A stretch of DNA of 64,000 nucleotides from contig NZ_JAAIXZ010000009.1 in NCBI RefSeq assembly GCF_010894435.1, forward strand, positions 1 through 64,000, read 5' to 3'. The position numbers and the translations under genes are program-made. Each line of letters opens with the position of its first letter. Position 1 is the stretch's first letter. The DNA comes from Pyxidicoccus trucidator. Lineage in GTDB: Bacteria; Myxococcota; Myxococcia; Myxococcales; Myxococcaceae. The notes beneath the pieces were generated by a model. That model saw only the letters and a program-made list of their open reading frames with translations. It had not been told where the DNA came from and ran no database searches. Positions 1 through 10,668 of the stretch are shown one piece after another.

Positions 1-151
1 CAATCTGGTCGTACGCCATGAACGTGGCGCCGCCCGTCTTCGCCAGCACCTTGGTGATGGCGGCCGTCAGCGACGTCTTGCCGTGGTCCACGTGTCCGAT
101 CGTGCCGATGTTCACGTGGGGCTTGTTGCGCTCGAACTTCTCCTTGGCCAT
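1..151 (-). CDS. tuf: Elongation factor Tu, N-terminal part (cut by window edge)
   Basis: The first 50 residues of EF-Tu, the GTPase that delivers aminoacyl-tRNA to the ribosome. The protein begins [20 protein letters not shown] and carries the G1 motif GHVDHGKT at residues 19-26; the rest lies outside the window. The ATG at 151-149 is preceded by a GAGGAGAGG ribosome-binding sequence. It is the last gene of a str-type block (rpsL, rpsG, fusA, tuf) and lies 145 bp downstream of fusA. I saw no clear promoter or terminator in that gap, so co-transcription with fusA is likely. Identity is very secure. Confidence 0.97.
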   Translation of the reverse strand, partial: MAKEKFERNKPHVNIGTIGHVDHGKTSLTAAITKVLAKTGGATFMAYDQI

Positions 152-296
152 GACCTCTCCTCACGGGGCAGCCGGTCAATGACCCGGCGCGCGTCTCAAT
201 CTCGGGAAACAACTTCGAAGGTGCTGCGTCCTGCTCCAAACGTGCCGCAACGTCAACTGAAATCGCCCGGCGAGCACTCCGCCAGACGCACCGCGG

Positions 297-2372
<2,076 letters not shown>

Positions 2373-2460
2373 GACTCAATACCTCTTCAGGAAGAGGGGC
2401 GGGCCTCCGGGCCACGTCACCCACCGACCAGACGATTTCAGAGAACCTGCGCCAGCTAAC

Positions 2461-2498
2461 AAAAAAACCGCCCGGATGCAGCATCTGCATCCGGGCGG
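2461..2498 (-). terminator. Intrinsic terminator between rpsG and fusA
   Basis: A perfect 14-bp stem (arms 2468-2481 and 2485-2498) with a three-base CAT loop. In the direction of rpsL-rpsG transcription it is followed at once by a run of seven T (2467-2461). It begins about 20 bases after the rpsG stop. Stem quality and U-tract match a canonical rho-independent terminator. Confidence 0.93.
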
Positions 2499-2519
2499 CA
2501 ACCGCGAAGCCCCGAGGGC

Positions 2520-2990
2520 CTACCAGCGGTAGTGAGCGAAGGCCTTGTTGGCCTCGGCCATCTTGTGCGTGTCTTCACGCTTCTTCACCGCGTTGCCGCG
2601 GTTGTTGGCGGCGTCCATGATCTCACCGGCCAGCTTCTCCTGCATGGTCTTCTCACCACGCGCCTTGGAGTAGGTGATGATCCAGCGCATGCCGAGGGCC
2701 ACGCGGCGGTCCTGACGGACCTCGACGGGAACCTGGTAGGTGGCGCCACCGACGCGGCGGCTCTTCACCTCGAGCACCGGCTTCACGTTGTCGAGGGCCT
2801 TCTTGAACGTCTTGAGGGGGTCTTCCTTCGCGCGCTCCTCGATGAGGGCGAAGGCGCCGTAGCACACGCCCTCCGCGATGGACTTCTTCCCCTTCCGCAT
2901 CAGGTCGTTGACGAACTTGGTGACCAGGCGGTCCTGGAACTTCGGATCCGGCAGAATCTTGCGCTTGGCGACTACGCGACGACGAGGCAT
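2520..2990 (-). CDS. rpsG: 30S ribosomal protein S7
   Basis: Primary 16S rRNA-binding protein of the small-subunit head, 156 aa, the standard length. It begins [18 protein letters not shown] and contains the family signature [20 protein letters not shown], then the [12 protein letters not shown] segment. It lies 154 bp downstream of rpsL on the same strand and is followed by a strong intrinsic terminator, so the rpsL-rpsG transcript probably ends mostly here. In E. coli S7 autoregulates the str operon; whether that holds here is not visible. Confidence 0.97.
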   Translation of the reverse strand: MPRRRVVAKRKILPDPKFQDRLVTKFVNDLMRKGKKSIAEGVCYGAFALIEERAKEDPLKTFKKALDNVKPVLEVKSRRVGGATYQVPVEVRQDRRVALGMRWIITYSKARGEKTMQEKLAGEIMDAANNRGNAVKKREDTHKMAEANKAFAHYRW

Positions 2991-3144
2991 CTCTTCTCTC
3001 TTCCCTTACGCCCCACTCCCACTTGGAGAGCACAATCAACGGGGCTTCATGAGCTGCTTGGAGGAACCGCACGGGACGCTCCCCAGGGTGTGGGGCGAGA
3101 CGTCCGAAACACTGCGAGACGAAGGTGGTCGGCGTGACGAGCGA

Positions 3145-3516
3145 TCAGCTCGGACGCTTGGCTCCGTACTTGGAGCGGCTCTGCTTGCGACCCGCGACGC
3201 CCACGGAGTCCAGCGTGCCACGGATGATGTGGTAGCGGACGCCCGGGAGGTCCTTCACACGGCCACCGCGGATCATGACCACCGAGTGCTCCTGGAGGTT
3301 ATGGCCCACGCCGGGGATGTAGGACGTGACCTCGATCCCGTTGGTCAGACGAACACGGGCCACCTTGCGGAGGGCCGAGTTCGGCTTCTTCGGGGTCGTG
3401 GTGTAGACGCGCGTGCAGACGCCACGCTTCTGGGGGGACTCCTTCAGGGCAGGGCTCTTGCCCTTGATCACGAGCTTCTCGCGGCCCTTGCGAACCAGCT
3501 GGCTGATGGTCGGCAA
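3145..3516 (-). CDS. rpsL: 30S ribosomal protein S12 (TTG start)
   Basis: Decoding-centre protein of 123 aa, starting [14 protein letters not shown] as in most bacteria. The start codon is TTG at 3516-3514, six bases after an AGAGG ribosome-binding sequence; the conserved N-terminus leaves no other choice. The PKKPNS loop keeps lysine 43, the residue altered in many streptomycin-resistant mutants, so this gene reads as the streptomycin-sensitive form. It is first in the str block, with a near-consensus promoter about 85-110 bp upstream. Confidence 0.97.
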   Translation of the reverse strand: MPTISQLVRKGREKLVIKGKSPALKESPQKRGVCTRVYTTTPKKPNSALRKVARVRLTNGIEVTSYIPGVGHNLQEHSVVMIRGGRVKDLPGVRYHIIRGTLDSVGVAGRKQSRSKYGAKRPS

Positions 3517-3599
3517 CTGATACCTCTTCTTCGGGGTTGACCGCCGCCGGATACACTGGGCGGCGCATATCTACCTACAGGACTACGGAAAGGGCCGCG

Positions 3600-3627
3600 A
3601 GTATAGGGAGGGACCCCTCCGTGTCAA
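3600..3627 (-). promoter_or_regulatory. Predicted sigma-70-type promoter of rpsL-rpsG
   Basis: On the minus strand a perfect TTGACA (3627-3622), a 16-bp spacer and TATACT (3605-3600), five of six matches to TATAAT. Transcription would start near 3593, giving an rpsL leader of about 77 nt. The rest of the 226-bp gap between rimI and rpsL shows nothing else. This is the best promoter match I saw in the window. Confidence 0.85.
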
Positions 3628-3742
3628 GCACGGCCTGACCCTTGCCTATGAACCGGCACAGGGCCCCGGGTCCATTCCCCGACGCTCGGAGCGCCAGAGC
3701 ACGGCTGGTATACGGCGGGGCGCTGCTCTACTCCGCGTGTGG

Positions 3743-4237
3743 CTAGAAGTCGAGGAGCATGACGATGGCGTCCTCACCCTCGTCCACGTAGTAGTTCGGC
3801 CGGATGCCCACCGGCCGGAAGCCCAGCGAGCGATAGAGCTGGAGCGCGGCCTCGTTGCCCCGGCGCACCTCCAGGGTGGCCAGGGTGCAGCGACGGGCCT
3901 TGCCCCGGGCGAGCACCTCGTCCATCACCGCCCGGGCCACGCCGCGGCGCCGGTGCACGGGCGCGGTGGCGACGTTCAGCACGTGCACCTCGTCGTGGAC
4001 GATCCAGAAGATGGCCAGCCCCAGCAGCTCCGCGGGGCCCTCCGCCCTCTCCTCCTCCACCAGGAGGATGGTGGACCACTCGTGCTGGAGCTCGCGCTGG
4101 AGCAGCTCCGGCGACCAGGGGTTCTTGAAGGCCTGCTTCTCCAGCGCCATCACCGCCGGCATGTCCTCCACCATCATCTGCCGGATGATGAAGTCGTGCT
4201 TCCCGCGAGGCGCGGAATCGTCGCGCATCCGCCTCAT
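3743..4237 (-). CDS. rimI: Ribosomal protein S18 alanine N-acetyltransferase-like GNAT
   Basis: A 164-aa GNAT acetyltransferase of RimI type, which transfers acetyl from acetyl-CoA to a protein N-terminus (S18 alanine in E. coli). Support: the opening IIRQMMVEDMPAVMALEKQ, the NPWS motif typical of RimI near residue 40, and the acetyl-CoA pyrophosphate-binding loop RRRGVARAVMDE. A LGFRPVGIRPNYY segment near the end also fits. It overlaps the preceding SurA-like gene by 4 bp (ATGA), so the two are probably translationally coupled. RimI is often a general protein N-acetyltransferase, so the exact substrate is unproven. Confidence 0.85.
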   Translation of the reverse strand: MRRMRDDSAPRGKHDFIIRQMMVEDMPAVMALEKQAFKNPWSPELLQRELQHEWSTILLVEEERAEGPAELLGLAIFWIVHDEVHVLNVATAPVHRRRGVARAVMDEVLARGKARRCTLATLEVRRGNEAALQLYRSLGFRPVGIRPNYYVDEGEDAIVMLLDF

Positions 4238-4980
4238 CGCCTCGCCTCCCGCGCGAAAGGGGCCACCCGGCGCACCTGCGCCGAGGACCGCACCTGGAGC
4301 AGTTCCTCCGCCGCCAGCGCGCCGTAGCGCTCGCGAACCAGCTTCTCCCGGATGGCGGCCCGCTCCGCCTCGTAGCCCGCGGGGTGCTCCGCCTCGTGCT
4401 GCTCGAAGTAGCGCCGGACCTCCGTCTCACCCACCTGGGCCCGCAGCCGGATGCGACTGTCCAGGATGCGCTCCGCCCGCAGCCCCCGGGCCAGCACCGT
4501 CTCCAGCCCGGCCAGGTCCACGTCGTGCCGGGCCAGGAAGCGACGAAGGGCCGCCTCGCCGCCGACCCGGAGCTGGAACACGGCCAGTCGCGCCTGCACC
4601 TCGGCGGGCTCGGCGGGGAACGCCTGGAGGCGGTCCGCGTTCAGCACCTGGACGCGCTGGTTGATGATGAGCTCAAGGGCCCCCCGGAGGGTGTCCTCGT
4701 CGAGCGGGGCCTCCAGGGCCTGCATGCCCCCTCGCTGCACGAGCGCGACCCGGGCCTCGAAGCGCAGCTCGCTCAGGGTCAGCACCTGGCCCTCGATGAC
4801 GGCCACGACCCGGTCGACCACCCGGCCCGTCGCCTCCTGGGAGGGCGTGGCCCGAGAGTCTGCCTGCGCGTCTGGCGGAGGCGCGGCCCGGGCCCCAGCG
4901 ACGGGCACGAACAGGAGCCAGGCCGCCAGCCACAGGGTACCCGCTCCAGTCTGGCGCGGCGCTTCCATGGCCTCCCTCAT
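4234..4980 (-). CDS. SurA N-domain-like periplasmic chaperone lacking a PPIase domain
   Basis: A 248-aa exported protein. Residues 1-32 form a signal peptide (hydrophobic [17 protein letters not shown]). After a short linker comes [19 protein letters not shown], the hallmark opening of SurA/PpiD-type chaperone domains, followed by helical sequence. The C-terminal helix [15 protein letters not shown] is the returning SurA_N helix. No parvulin domain follows, so it can only be a holdase-type chaperone for outer-membrane proteins, by inference. It is transcribed divergently from the DnaJ-type gene and overlaps rimI by 4 bp. Confidence 0.7.
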   Translation of the reverse strand: MREAMEAPRQTGAGTLWLAAWLLFVPVAGARAAPPPDAQADSRATPSQEATGRVVDRVVAVIEGQVLTLSELRFEARVALVQRGGMQALEAPLDEDTLRGALELIINQRVQVLNADRLQAFPAEPAEVQARLAVFQLRVGGEAALRRFLARHDVDLAGLETVLARGLRAERILDSRIRLRAQVGETEVRRYFEQHEAEHPAGYEAERAAIREKLVRERYGALAAEELLQVRSSAQVRRVAPFAREARR

Positions 4981-5080
4981 CTTCCGGCGACTTTATACAT
5001 CTCCCGCCAACCGGGCACTCCGTGCTGGCGCGCTCCCACCGGCTGGTTACGTTCAGTCAGGTACACCACGGCGGGAACAA

Positions 5081-6241
5081 ATGGCGGAAGACTATTACCA
5101 GATTCTCGGAGTCGCCCGGGGCGCTTCGCCGGAGGACGTCAAGAAGGCGTACCGCAAGCTCGCGCGCAAGTACCACCCGGACGTCAACCCGGGAAACAAG
5201 GCCGCCGAGGAGAAGTTCAAGCAGGTCAGCTCCGCCTTCGAGGTGCTGTCAGACGCGAAGAAGCGCAAGCTCTACGACGAGTTCGGCCCCGACGCGGAGA
5301 AGATTGGCTTCGACGAGAAGAAGGCGGAGGCCTACCGCGCCTACAAGTCCGCGGCCTCGAGCGGCGGCACGGGCGGGGTGCCCTTCGGCGCCGAGGGCTT
5401 CGACCTGGGCGACCTCTTCGGTGACCTCTTCGGTGGACGGGGGGGCGGCGGGGGGTCGGGCGGCTTCGACGCCGCCGACATGTTCGGCCGGCGCCGGGGC
5501 TCGGGCCCGGAGCGCGGCGAGGACCTGACGGCCCGCGTCCAGCTCACCCTGAAAGAGGCCGTCACCGGCGCCGAGCGCACGCTCTCCATCGCCCGGCCCG
5601 GGCGCTGCTCGGCCTGTAGCGGCCGGGGCGATTCCGGAAAGATGGGCACCTGCCCCACCTGCAACGGCACCGGCCGGCCCCGGCGGGCGAGCCTGTTCGG
5701 CGGCAGCGGGGTCTGCCCCAACTGCCAGGGCACCGGGCGGGCCCTGGAGCCCTGTCCCCAGTGTGGCGGCGCGGGCATCAAGGAAGAGACCACCCGGCTG
5801 ACGGTGAAGATCCCCGCGGGCGTGCAGACGGGCTCCAAGGTCCGGCTCAGCGGCCAGGGCGCCGCCGGCCCCCGGGGCGGCCCGCCGGGCGACCTCTATA
5901 TCGAGACGGAGGTAGCAGAGCATCCGCTGGTACGCCGCGAGGGGGACGACCTGCACATCGACCTCCCGGTGACGGTGGCCGAGGCCATCCTCGGCGCGGA
6001 GGTCCGCGTGCCTACCTTCCAGGGTGAAGTCACTGTGAAGGTGCTCCCGGGCTCCCAGTCCGGCAGGCGCATGCGCCTGAAGGGTCGGGGCGTGCCTTCG
6101 CTCAAAGGGGGCTCGCCCGGGGACCTCTACCTGCACCTCCAGGTGAAGGTGCCGGAGGAGGCCTCCGAGGAGGCTCGTGCCGCCGCCGAGACACTTTCCC
6201 GCGCCTATCGCGACGATGTCCGCCGCGAGCTGACGCTCTGA
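5081..6241 (+). CDS. dnaJ: DnaJ/CbpA-type Hsp40 co-chaperone
   Basis: A 386-aa type I J-protein that stimulates DnaK ATPase and presents substrates. It has a J domain (residues 1-70, HPD in [10 protein letters not shown]), a Gly/Phe-rich linker (about 75-150) and a zinc-binding region with four CxxCxGxG motifs ([32 protein letters not shown]). The two C-terminal substrate-binding barrels follow. ATG 5081 is chosen because [11 protein letters not shown] is the canonical J-domain start; the frame stays open upstream but that part is not conserved-looking. There is no adjacent dnaK or grpE, so it may be an extra dnaJ paralogue. Confidence 0.88.
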   Translation: MAEDYYQILGVARGASPEDVKKAYRKLARKYHPDVNPGNKAAEEKFKQVSSAFEVLSDAKKRKLYDEFGPDAEKIGFDEKKAEAYRAYKSAASSGGTGGVPFGAEGFDLGDLFGDLFGGRGGGGGSGGFDAADMFGRRRGSGPERGEDLTARVQLTLKEAVTGAERTLSIARPGRCSACSGRGDSGKMGTCPTCNGTGRPRRASLFGGSGVCPNCQGTGRALEPCPQCGGAGIKEETTRLTVKIPAGVQTGSKVRLSGQGAAGPRGGPPGDLYIETEVAEHPLVRREGDDLHIDLPVTVAEAILGAEVRVPTFQGEVTVKVLPGSQSGRRMRLKGRGVPSLKGGSPGDLYLHLQVKVPEEASEEARAAAETLSRAYRDDVRRELTL

Positions 6242-6330
6242 TCCTCTTGTCACTTGTCCCCGGCGCCGCCTCGGCATAGACGGCGCCTGCCACCTTCAAC
6301 GATTCCGCAGGAAACGGAGCCGACGCACAC

Positions 6331-7059
6331 ATGGGCCTCTTCGACATCTTCACGGGCGGCTCGGGGCCCGACAAAGCCCTGAAGCTCAAGTCCAAGGTGA
6401 CCCAGAAGTATGGGGACCCGTCGACACGGCAGAAGGCCATCGAGCAGCTGGGAGAGATGAAAATCCCGGAGGCCGTGGGCGTGCTGCTCGCCCGCTTCAC
6501 CATCACCGTGGACCCGCTCACCACGGACGCGGACGAGAAGGAGCGCACGTTCGACCTCATCCGGAGCTTCGGCAAGGACGCGGTGCCCCCCATCACCGAG
6601 TTCCTCCAGAGGAACGAGGCGGCCACCTCGTGGGCGCTGCGCCTGATGGGTGAGCTGCTCTCGGAGGACGAGGTGCTCGGGGCCTGCGTGGGCGCGCTCC
6701 AGCACCTGTCCGCCCACTACACGAAGAACCCGGAGAAGAAGGTCGTCCTCCTCCACCACATCACCGGCAAGCAGGACCCGCGCATTCCCCCGGCGGTGCT
6801 GCCCTTCCTGGAGGACATGTCGGACGACGTGAAGATCGCCGCGCTCAAGGCGCTGGGGTCCTTCAAGTACGAGCCGGCGCGCGAGCCCATGTTGAAGCTG
6901 CTCACCGCCGACGAGACGGCCCGCCGCGTCCAGACCTCCGCCCTGGCCGCGCTGGTCGAGGGTGGATTCAACGTGGATGGCTACCGGGAGAAGGTGGAGC
7001 CGCTCCTCGTGGAGCCGTACGCCCTGGGTCAGGACGGCCGCATCCAGCGCCGGGCCTGA
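6331..7059 (+). CDS. HEAT-repeat protein
   Basis: A 242-aa cytoplasmic protein without signal peptide or membrane segments. It is built of alpha-helical pairs of HEAT type, for example RQKAIEQLGEMKIPEAVGVLLARF at the N-terminus and DDVKIAALKALGSFKYEPAREPMLKLL near residues 165-195. HEAT arrays are protein-interaction scaffolds; no catalytic motif is visible and the partner is unknown. It stands alone between the dnaJ-type gene and a hybrid kinase on the same strand, with gaps of about 80-90 bp. Confidence 0.75.
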   Translation: MGLFDIFTGGSGPDKALKLKSKVTQKYGDPSTRQKAIEQLGEMKIPEAVGVLLARFTITVDPLTTDADEKERTFDLIRSFGKDAVPPITEFLQRNEAATSWALRLMGELLSEDEVLGACVGALQHLSAHYTKNPEKKVVLLHHITGKQDPRIPPAVLPFLEDMSDDVKIAALKALGSFKYEPAREPMLKLLTADETARRVQTSALAALVEGGFNVDGYREKVEPLLVEPYALGQDGRIQRRA

Positions 7060-7141
7060 GGCCCGGGCTGTCGGACAGGAGACACGGCCACTGTCCTTTG
7101 GAAGGCCCTGACGCACAGGGCCGTTCCCTCGCGCGCGGCTC

Positions 7142-8857
7142 ATGAAGCAGGATCCGACCGTGCGCTCGAAGAAGAAGGGGCCGCTGGCCGAGGTCGTGCC
7201 GCTGCGCCCCGTTATCAAGACCGTGAAGAAGCCCGCTCGACGGGCCGCGAAGCCGGCCCTGCCGGTGGACCCGGAAACCGCCAACCGCGCCCTGCTGGAG
7301 ATGGCGCGTCACCTGACGGACAACGCGGGGCCCACCGAGGCGCTTCGCTCCCACCTGCAGACCATCCACACGCTGCTGAAGCCGAAGGTCTGCTACGTGG
7401 CCCGCCACTTCCCCTCGCGGGAACAGCTCCACGTCGAGCACGTGCGGGGCCGCTACGACGACCGCGTCACCGCCGCCGTCCCGGGCGAGGGCGTGGTGGG
7501 TCGCGCCTTCGCCACGAAGACGCTGCTGCGCGAGGCGGACACCGTCGCCGTGCCACTGGAGAGCCCCCACGGCGTCACCGGCGTGCTGGTGGTGCTCGGC
7601 GCGCGGCGGGAGCCCTCGGACACCCTGCTGGAGTCGCTCGCCGCCCAGCTCACCGCCGCCTACGAGGTGGCGCGCCTGCGCGACGACAGCGCCCGGCGCA
7701 ACAAGGACCTCCAGACGGCCATCGCCGGCCTCAAGAGCCTGGAGCAGAACCGCGAGGAGCTGCTCGGCAACGTCTCCCACGACTTGAAGAACCCGCTCAC
7801 CACCATCAAGTCCTACCTGGCGATGATGGGGCGCGAGAAGCTGGGGCCCCTGACGGACTCCCAGCGCCGCGCGGTGCAGATCTGCGACCGGAACTCGGAC
7901 CGCATGCTGCGCATGGTCAATGACTTGCTGCTCATGTCCCGGCTCCAGTCCGGGAAGATGCAGCTCAACCAGCGCCCCTTCGGCCTCAAGGCCGTGGCGG
8001 AAGAGGTGGTGCGCGCGCTGGGCCCCCTCTCGGAGCACTGCAAGGTGCGGGTGGTGATTCCCCCCTGCTCCGAGGTCTTCGTCCGGGGAGACCGCGAGCG
8101 CATCTCCGAGGCCATCCACAACCTCATCGAGAACGGCATCCACCACAGCGAGGCGGAGGAGTCCGTGGAGGTGCGCGTGTCCGCCGAGGACGGGCTCGCC
8201 ACGCTCACCGTCAAGGACAGCGGCGCGGGCATGTCCGCCGAGGCGCTGGAGCACGTCTTCGACGCCTTCTACCGCGCGCAGCCGGGCATGCCCCGTCCGC
8301 CGGGCGCCGGCCTGGGGCTGCCGCTGGTGGGCAAGATTGTCGCCCTGCATGGCGGGCGCATGGATGCCTCCAGCGTGCTCGGCGAGGGAAGCATCTTCCA
8401 GATGGTGCTGCCGATGTTCGCCGGGGCCGTCAGCCTGCCGGAGATGGCGCAGGCCGCGCCCAAGTCCGGCGGCATCCTCCTGGTCGAGGACGACGCGGAC
8501 TGCCGCGAGGTCCTCCAGCAGGTGCTGGAGCAGGAGGGCTACCGGGTGATGGCCACCTCGGGGGCCTCGGAGGCGCGCTCCATCCTGTCCCACATCCGCC
8601 CGGCCATGGTGCTGCTGGACCTGCGGCTGAGCGAGGAGGACGGACAGTCGGTGCTGCGCTTCATCCGCGGTACCGAGTCGCTGGCCGACATCGTCGTGTA
8701 CATCATCTCGGGAGCCAGCGAGGTGGCGTCCCTCACCTCGGGCCAGGGGCTGGAGCGCATCGACGGCTTCTTCGAGAAGCCGCTGCAGTTGCCCAAGCTG
8801 CTGGACACGGTTTCGGCGGTGGTGCGGCCCAGCCGCCGGGCACCGGCCATACCCTGA
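7142..8857 (+). CDS. Hybrid sensor histidine kinase / response regulator with GAF domain
   Basis: A 571-aa soluble signalling protein. After a basic N-terminal tail comes a GAF-like sensor (about 45-180), then the dimerisation/phosphoacceptor domain with His213 in GNVSHDLKNPL. Next is an HATPase_c domain (N box NLIENGIHHSE, G box DSGAGMS, and PGAGLGLPLVGKIV). The C-terminal receiver (about 448-565) has phosphoacceptor Asp493 in LLDLRL and the acidic pocket VEDD. It has no membrane segment, so it senses an internal signal. No separate regulator gene is adjacent, as is common for orphan kinases in myxobacteria. Confidence 0.92.
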   Translation: MKQDPTVRSKKKGPLAEVVPLRPVIKTVKKPARRAAKPALPVDPETANRALLEMARHLTDNAGPTEALRSHLQTIHTLLKPKVCYVARHFPSREQLHVEHVRGRYDDRVTAAVPGEGVVGRAFATKTLLREADTVAVPLESPHGVTGVLVVLGARREPSDTLLESLAAQLTAAYEVARLRDDSARRNKDLQTAIAGLKSLEQNREELLGNVSHDLKNPLTTIKSYLAMMGREKLGPLTDSQRRAVQICDRNSDRMLRMVNDLLLMSRLQSGKMQLNQRPFGLKAVAEEVVRALGPLSEHCKVRVVIPPCSEVFVRGDRERISEAIHNLIENGIHHSEAEESVEVRVSAEDGLATLTVKDSGAGMSAEALEHVFDAFYRAQPGMPRPPGAGLGLPLVGKIVALHGGRMDASSVLGEGSIFQMVLPMFAGAVSLPEMAQAAPKSGGILLVEDDADCREVLQQVLEQEGYRVMATSGASEARSILSHIRPAMVLLDLRLSEEDGQSVLRFIRGTESLADIVVYIISGASEVASLTSGQGLERIDGFFEKPLQLPKLLDTVSAVVRPSRRAPAIP

Positions 8858-8932
8858 GTGACGGAATAGACCTGGGCGCGAACAAGAGGTGGCCGGAAGG
8901 TGCCTCGGTTTGTCTAGTATCCGCGCGTTCCC

Positions 8933-10654
8933 ATGAGCTCCTCCGTCTACTCCCGATACCGCGCCGCATTCGCCCAGGGGCTCGCCACGGCCCTGGGTGT
9001 GCCCGCCTCCGAAATCGAAGCGCAGATCAAGCCCGCCGAGCCCGCGCACGGTGACTTGAGCTTCGCCACCTTCCCCCTGGCCAAGGCCCAGAAGAAGGCG
9101 CCGCCCGCCATCGCCGCCGGGCTCGCCCAGTCGGTCAGCGTGCCGGGGCTCGAAATCAAGGCGGTGGGCCCGTACGTCAATGCCCGCTTCGCTCCCCTGC
9201 CCTTCACGGCCGAGGTCATCGACGCCGCGCGCTCGGCGGGGCTGGCCTACGGCGGAGACCTGGACGCGGGCCGTGGGAAGACGGTGGCCATCGACTACTC
9301 GTCGCCCAACATCGCCAAGCCCATCGGCTTCCACCACATCCGCACCACGTTCCTCGGCCACTGCATCGCCAACATCTACCGCGCGCTGGGCTGGAAGGTG
9401 GAAGGCATCAACTACCTGGGCGACTGGGGCAAGCAGTTCGGCCTCGTCGCGGTGGGCTTCCAGGAGTACGGCGACCCGGCGCGCATCGACGACATGGCGC
9501 ACCTGGTGGACGTCTACGTCCGGGCCAACAAGCGCGCGGAGGAGGAGCCCGAGTTCGACGAGAAGGCGCGCGACTTCTTCCGCCGCATGGAGGCCGGTGA
9601 CGCCGAGGCGCTCAAGCTCTGGAACCAGTTCCGCGAGACGAGCATCCGCGGCTTCAAGAAGATCTACGAGCGGATGGGCATCGAGTTCGAGCACATCGAG
9701 GGCGAGAGCCGCTACCAGGGGAAGATGGACGCGGTCATCGACCAGATTGCGAAGAAGCCCGGCGTGAAGGAGTCCGAGGGCGCGCTGGTGGTGGACCTGC
9801 CCTACGCGGACAACGAGCCCCCCATCCTCCTGAAGAAGAAGGACGGCAGCACGCTGTACGCCACGCGCGACCTCGCCGCCGCGGAGGACCGGTACGAGCG
9901 CTTCCACTTCGACAAGTCGCTGTACGTGGTGGCGCAGGACCAGGCGCTGCACTTCCGTCAGGTGTTCCGCACGCTGAAGGAGATGGGCCACCCCTGGGCC
10001 GACCGCACCGTGCACGTGGCCTTCGGCCGCATCCACGGCATGAGCACGCGCAAGGGCCAGGTGGTCCAGCTCAATGACGTGCTGGACGAGGCGAAGGAGC
10101 GGGCCTCGGCCAAGGTTCGGGAGAACATCGAAGCCGGCCGCATCCACACAGGCGATGCGGAGCAGCTCTCCGAGCAGATTGGCCTGGGCGCCATCGCCTT
10201 CGGAGACCTCAAGCACAAGCGCGCCAGCGACTACACGTTCGACTGGGACGAGGTGCTCAGCTTCGAGGGCCACACAGGCCCCTATCTCCAGTACGCCCAT
10301 GCGCGCACCGTCAGCGTGCTGCGCAAGGGAGGCAGCGCGCCCGGCAGCTACGACGCGGCCCTGCTGACGCTTCCCGAGGAGCAGGCGCTGCTGCGGGAAA
10401 TCATGCGCCTGCCCGAAGTGGTCCGCGACGCGGCCGAGCAGTACGAGCCGAGTCTCGTGGCGCGGCTGCTCCTCGACGTGGCCGCCGCCTTCAGCCGCTA
10501 CTTCACGGCGGGCAATCAGGAACGCGAGAAGCGCATTCTCGTCGAGGACAATGACGCGCTGCGTGCGGCGAGACTCGCCCTGACGGACGCCACCCGGGTT
10601 ACGCTGGCCGCTGGCCTGACGCTGCTGGGCATTCCGACGCCGGACAACATGTAG
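8933..10654 (+). CDS. argS: Arginyl-tRNA synthetase
   Basis: A class I aminoacyl-tRNA synthetase (573 aa) that charges tRNA-Arg. The N-terminal tRNA-recognition (ADD1) domain is followed by the catalytic fold with the HIGH-type motif FHHIRTT after SSPNIAKPIG. The KMSKS loop is represented by MSTRKGQVV, a variant usual in ArgRS, and the C-terminal anticodon-binding DALR domain ends the protein. Start at ATG 8933. The next gene begins 15 bp downstream, which suggests co-transcription with the acyltransferase. Confidence 0.95.
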   Translation: MSSSVYSRYRAAFAQGLATALGVPASEIEAQIKPAEPAHGDLSFATFPLAKAQKKAPPAIAAGLAQSVSVPGLEIKAVGPYVNARFAPLPFTAEVIDAARSAGLAYGGDLDAGRGKTVAIDYSSPNIAKPIGFHHIRTTFLGHCIANIYRALGWKVEGINYLGDWGKQFGLVAVGFQEYGDPARIDDMAHLVDVYVRANKRAEEEPEFDEKARDFFRRMEAGDAEALKLWNQFRETSIRGFKKIYERMGIEFEHIEGESRYQGKMDAVIDQIAKKPGVKESEGALVVDLPYADNEPPILLKKKDGSTLYATRDLAAAEDRYERFHFDKSLYVVAQDQALHFRQVFRTLKEMGHPWADRTVHVAFGRIHGMSTRKGQVVQLNDVLDEAKERASAKVRENIEAGRIHTGDAEQLSEQIGLGAIAFGDLKHKRASDYTFDWDEVLSFEGHTGPYLQYAHARTVSVLRKGGSAPGSYDAALLTLPEEQALLREIMRLPEVVRDAAEQYEPSLVARLLLDVAAAFSRYFTAGNQEREKRILVEDNDALRAARLALTDATRVTLAAGLTLLGIPTPDNM

Positions 10655-10668
10655 CCGGGGGGGCTACC

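Noticed and set aside
6968-10300. A 1110-codon minus-strand open frame across the hybrid kinase and argS
   Set aside because: Antisense to two clear genes, no recognisable domain, low-complexity Arg/His/Leu composition.
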